A stretch of 7,062 bases of DNA, from assembly GCA_035519355.1 (NCBI GenBank), contig DATIWM010000077.1, positions 1 through 7,062 of the forward strand, written 5' to 3'. The number at the start of each line of letters is the position of its first letter. Position 1 is the stretch's first letter. The stretch comes from DAOMFB01 sp035519355. GTDB lineage: Bacteria; Acidobacteriota; Thermoanaerobaculia; UBA5066. Below the pieces are notes generated by a model. It was not told the origin of the DNA and did no database searches. It saw only the letters and a program-made list of their open reading frames with translations. Of this stretch, positions 4,204-7,062 are shown in pieces. Both the position numbers and the translations under genes were made by a program.

Positions 4204-7005
4204 GTGAGACGCCGCACCTGGAAAGACGAGCTGGCAACGCTCCTGATCGCCACGGGGGCGCAGCTTCTCGTTCTCCGGGCCGCCGACTGGGCCCGGGCGA
4301 ATCTCGACACCCAGGAGCTCGCGGTCCGGTTCGTGGAGAACCGCTTCTTCTTCCTGCCCGAGATCCTCTCGGTCGTCCTCGTCTGGCTCGTCGTGCGGCT
4401 CGTGAGGAGCCTTCTCGACTTCCGGGGGATGCGCTTCGGGGAGTGGATCCGGTCGTCGGCGGTGCTGGTCGGGTTTGGCGCGGCGTTCGTGCCCGTGGCT
4501 CACCTCGACCAGCTGGCCCGGTTCCTCGTGAACGTCTTCGGCGTCTCGAGCCTCGAGCCCTACCTCGAGTCCCTCTCGGCCTCCCCCTTCTACGGGCTCC
4601 TGCATCGGAACACGACGCTCCGCCTCGGCATCGACCTCGTCGGCTTTCTCGTTTTTCTCGCCGCGCTGCGGTTCATGAGGCCGTCGTCCCCCGACGTGGT
4701 CGCGGCCCACGACGCCGCCCGTTTCGGCGAGTTCGTGCGCGCGGGCGATCTCTATCTCAAGGCGGGAGACGTTTCCGGAGCCAAGCAGATGTTTCGCAAG
4801 GGAAAGGCGTGGGCCCGCCTTGCCGCGCTCGAGCAGCGCGAGGGGGACGAACGCGCCGCGGCCGAACTGTACGAAAAGGGGGGCGACGCCTTCGCCTGGG
4901 AAGCGTCCCGCGCCTGGGAGGCCGCCGGGGATTCCGCGCGGGCCCGGTCCCTGATCGATGCGGCCATTGCGGCCGCTCGCGCGGGCGCGCGATGGGACCG
5001 GCTCGCCGAGATCGCCGAGGCCACCGGGGATCACGCCACGCTCGCGGAGGCCTGCCGCCGGCTGGCCGAGGCGCAGCCGGCCGGTCCCGTGAAGGCGGCG
5101 CTCTGGAAGCGGACGGCCGAGGCGGCCCGCGCCGCCGGTCGGCCCCTCGAGGCGGCGGAGGCCTTTCGCCAGGCGCAGGAATTCGAGAAGGCGGGGGAGA
5201 TGTACCTCGAGGGATCGCGCCCGGTGGAAGCGGTCCGAGCCTTCGAGCGGAGCGGGGCACTGGACCGCGCGGCCGTGGCGGCGTCGGCGGCCGGGGACCC
5301 CCGCGCGGCGCACGAACTGGCCGCGCGCGACGCGGAGGCCCGCGGCGACCTTTCCGGGGCGGCGGACGCGTGGCGGAAGGCCGGGCAGGTCCTCCGGGCC
5401 GCGGCCCTCTTCGAGCGGCTCGGGGAACATGCGCACGCCGCCGAAGCGTGGACGGAAGCGGGACGCGCCGAACGCGCCGCCCCGCTCTGGGAGCGGTCGG
5501 GTGACCTCGCACGCGCCGCCGACGCCTGGGAAGCGGCGGGGCAGGCGGAGAAGGCCGCCTCCCTCCACACCCGGCTGGGTCAGTTCGACAAGGCCACGGC
5601 GCTCTACCGGGCGGCCGGGAAGCTCCCGCTCGCCGCGGAGGCGCTCCGGGCGGGCGGGCGACACGAGGAGGCCGCCCAGCTCTTCGCCCGCGTCGGCCGC
5701 GGCCTCGACGCCGCCCGCTGCCTTCTCGCCGCCGGGCGGAAGGACCGGGCCTGGGAGGAGCTCGTGGGGGTCCCGCGCGGCGAGGCGGGAGTGGCCGAGA
5801 CGTTCTCCGATCTCGCGAAAGCGCATCTCGAGATCGGCGAGGCTCTCGACGCCGTGCACGTGATGCGCGAGCTCCTCGGACGCAGCCCGGTGACGGCCGA
5901 GAATCTCGGCGCCTACAAGCTGCTCCTTCGGGCGCTCCGCGAGGCGGGCGACCCGTCCGAGGCGGCGGAACTCGGGCGCGTCGCCGCGTTCGACGCCTCC
6001 GTGCTCGAGGGGAGCCCGCTCGTGCCGGCCGCCGTCGCGGCGCCTCTCCCCCAGCCGGACGCGCTCATGCCGGCCGCCCTCGTCCGGACGCCGCCGGCGG
6101 TGAACCGGACGGGCGCCCGCCGCCTTCCGATCCGGCCGTCCGGGAGCACGATCCCGGCCTACACGACGCCGGCCGCGCCCCCGACCGGCCCGGCCCCGTC
6201 GCTCGGCACGCCCGAGAAACCCGAGGAGCGGTACGAGATCGTGGCCGAGCTGGGGCGGGGCGGGATGGGGGTCGTCCACAAGGCGCTGGACCGGAAGCTC
6301 GACCGCTACGTCGCTCTCAAGATCCTCCCGTGGCAGCTCCGGAGCGACGAGACGGCGATGCGCTACTTCATCCGCGAGGCGAAGGCGATCGCGGCGCTCC
6401 GTCACCCGAACATCGTCGCGCTCTACGACTACGGCGAAGGGTTCGGGAGCCTCTACCTCGCGATGGAGTACCTCGAGGGGCCGAACCTCCAGAAGGTGAT
6501 GAAGACGGAGCCGGAGCGGGTGAAGGAGAACTGGCTCGAATGGTTCGTCCAGTCGGCGCGCGGCATCGCGGCGGCGCACTCGAAGGGGATCCTCCACCGC
6601 GACCTGAAACCGGCGAACCTGCAGCTCGACGAGCACGACATCCTCCGGATCCTCGACTTCGGCCTCGCCCTGCCGCAGGCCGACGCCGGAGGAACCTCGA
6701 AGCTGATCGGCAGCCCGGCCTTCTTCCCGCCGGAGGTGCTTCGCGGCGAGCTGCCGAGCCCGGCCTCGGACGTCTACTCCCTCGGCGCGGCGTTCTACAC
6801 GCTGGCGACGGGGCGCTGGCCGTACGTGGGCGACGACGTCCTCGTGGCGCGCCTCGAACGCGACCCCGACGACCCCCGCCCCTTCGCGTCGTACCTCACG
6901 GAGGCGGAGGTGGAGGTGCTGCTCAAGTGCCTCGCCCGGTTCCGCCCCGACCGCTACCCCGACGGCGGCGAGCTCCTCGGCGCGCTCCTCGCGATCGAGA
7001 GGTGA
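4204..7005 (+). CDS. Membrane-anchored Ser/Thr protein kinase: N-terminal helices, 13-residue repeat solenoid, C-terminal Hanks kinase
   Basis: This 933-residue protein should phosphorylate Ser/Thr on cytoplasmic targets that cannot be read from sequence. Four hydrophobic segments (about 11-28, 50-69, 85-103, 142-158) fit both ends inside: the N-terminus MRRRTWK, the loop at 70-84 and the stretch after helix four are basic. Residues 164-590 are an Ala/Gly-rich helical solenoid with a 13-residue period. Residues 604-672 are a Pro/Thr-rich linker. The kinase domain (about 677-930) has all core motifs: G-loop GRGGMGVV (684-691), K706 in VALK, E725 in helix C, HRDLKPAN (798-805, an RD kinase), DFG (818-820), PPE instead of APE (842-844) and DVYSLG (856-861). 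The protein ends directly after it. GTG 4204 is the first start after an in-frame TAA. Many bacterial receptor kinases have the reverse order. The barrel gene diverges from the same gap. Confidence 0.95.
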   Translation: MRRRTWKDELATLLIATGAQLLVLRAADWARANLDTQELAVRFVENRFFFLPEILSVVLVWLVVRLVRSLLDFRGMRFGEWIRSSAVLVGFGAAFVPVAHLDQLARFLVNVFGVSSLEPYLESLSASPFYGLLHRNTTLRLGIDLVGFLVFLAALRFMRPSSPDVVAAHDAARFGEFVRAGDLYLKAGDVSGAKQMFRKGKAWARLAALEQREGDERAAAELYEKGGDAFAWEASRAWEAAGDSARARSLIDAAIAAARAGARWDRLAEIAEATGDHATLAEACRRLAEAQPAGPVKAALWKRTAEAARAAGRPLEAAEAFRQAQEFEKAGEMYLEGSRPVEAVRAFERSGALDRAAVAASAAGDPRAAHELAARDAEARGDLSGAADAWRKAGQVLRAAALFERLGEHAHAAEAWTEAGRAERAAPLWERSGDLARAADAWEAAGQAEKAASLHTRLGQFDKATALYRAAGKLPLAAEALRAGGRHEEAAQLFARVGRGLDAARCLLAAGRKDRAWEELVGVPRGEAGVAETFSDLAKAHLEIGEALDAVHVMRELLGRSPVTAENLGAYKLLLRALREAGDPSEAAELGRVAAFDASVLEGSPLVPAAVAAPLPQPDALMPAALVRTPPAVNRTGARRLPIRPSGSTIPAYTTPAAPPTGPAPSLGTPEKPEERYEIVAELGRGGMGVVHKALDRKLDRYVALKILPWQLRSDETAMRYFIREAKAIAALRHPNIVALYDYGEGFGSLYLAMEYLEGPNLQKVMKTEPERVKENWLEWFVQSARGIAAAHSKGILHRDLKPANLQLDEHDILRILDFGLALPQADAGGTSKLIGSPAFFPPEVLRGELPSPASDVYSLGAAFYTLATGRWPYVGDDVLVARLERDPDDPRPFASYLTEAEVEVLLKCLARFRPDRYPDGGELLGALLAIER
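4726..5772 (+). repeat. Region coding a 13-residue (39-base) tandem repeat solenoid in the kinase
   Basis: Residues 175-523 of the kinase hold 20 units with exact 13-residue spacing in three blocks: units starting at 175-214 (four), 299-351 (five) and 381-511 (eleven). Spacers of 73 and 17 residues separate them. In the 381 block, position 1 is Gly in 11 of 11 units, position 6 is Ala in 11 of 11, position 7 is Ala in 9 of 11 and position 10 is usually aromatic or Leu. An example unit is GDLARAADAWEAA. The DNA copies have diverged, so this is a protein repeat rather than a recent DNA duplication. Each unit is long enough for one short helix plus a Gly turn. Confidence 0.85.
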
Positions 7006-7007
7006 CG

Positions 7008-7025
7008 CGGCGCTCTTCCGCGCCG
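7008..7025 (+). terminator. Candidate hairpin terminator after the kinase gene
   Basis: CGGCGC (7008-7013) and GCGCCG (7020-7025) form a perfect six-pair stem with the six-base loop TCTTCC, starting two bases after the kinase stop. The following bases, GTTCATCT, are only moderately T-rich, so intrinsic termination is plausible but weak. From 7026 to the right edge I see nothing certain: an ATG at 7039 opens eight codons to the edge without a Shine-Dalgarno sequence. Confidence 0.4.
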
Positions 7026-7062
7026 GTTCATCTGCATCATGGGGGGCGATTGCCCGCGAGCG

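Noticed and set aside
4113..4310. Upstream extension of the barrel protein frame by 66 codons
   Set aside because: The signal peptide and a strong GGGAGGA site both begin at the ATG at 4112; the extension is Arg/Ser/Pro-rich and overlaps the start of the kinase gene.
4726..5772. DNA-level tandem repeat or recombination hotspot
   Set aside because: The 39-base units are conserved only at the protein level; the nucleotide copies are too diverged to count as a recent satellite.
3739..6636. A 965-codon open frame on the minus strand, antisense to most of the kinase gene and entering the barrel gene
   Set aside because: Its product is an Arg/Pro/Gly/Glu-rich low-complexity string with no motif, and it runs through the true barrel gene in another frame. 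The plus strand carries an intact kinase. Such frames are common opposite GC-rich genes because stop codons are rare.
7044..7055. Second small hairpin GGGC-GATT-GCCC near the right edge
   Set aside because: Only four base pairs and no T-run follows; expected by chance in GC-rich DNA.
7039..7062. Possible start of another gene at the right edge
   Set aside because: Only eight codons are visible, with no Shine-Dalgarno sequence and no recognisable product.

Overview
The window comes from a very GC-rich, tightly packed Gram-negative bacterial chromosome. An outer-membrane beta-barrel protein with a C-terminal Phe, a System I cytochrome c maturation locus and a Hanks-type kinase fit an Acidobacteriota-like or Myxococcota-like organism, but this placement is an inference and weak. 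Five of the seven genes start with GTG. No stretch over 300 bases lacks a gene. I see no tRNA, rRNA, CRISPR array, insertion sequence or integration scar.

Layout: (1) 1-1835, minus strand: ccmA, ccmB and the N-terminal part of ccmC. These encode the ABC ATPase, membrane subunit and haem-handling protein of cytochrome c maturation. ccmA and ccmB overlap by GTGA. ccmC follows after 84 bases and may have its own promoter and a short inverted repeat. The rest of ccmC lies beyond the left edge. (2) 1881-3540, plus strand, divergent from ccmA across only 45 bases: a DUF374/LPLAT-type acyltransferase, overlapped by 11 bases by a PLP-dependent threonine/serine dehydratase-like enzyme. (3) 3537-4112, minus strand: a small secreted outer-membrane beta-barrel protein. 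Its stop shares the palindrome CTAG with the dehydratase stop. (4) 4204-7005, plus strand, divergent from the barrel gene across 91 bases: a 933-residue membrane-anchored Ser/Thr protein kinase, followed by a small candidate terminator.

The most unusual item is the kinase. Its order is reversed relative to typical bacterial receptor kinases: four predicted N-terminal membrane helices, then a long helical solenoid, then a Pro/Thr-rich linker, and the catalytic domain at the extreme C-terminus. The solenoid is built on a strict 13-residue period with 20 in-register units in three blocks. In the best block, small and large residues alternate between neighbouring units, which points to a 26-residue two-helix repeat rather than a 34-residue TPR.

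A second theme is translation start architecture. The three genes at the head of transcription units (ccmA, the acyltransferase, the kinase) have no Shine-Dalgarno sequence and carry a -10-like hexamer 8 to 11 bases before a GTG, which suggests leaderless or near-leaderless mRNAs. The dehydratase, ccmC and the barrel gene have clear Shine-Dalgarno sequences.
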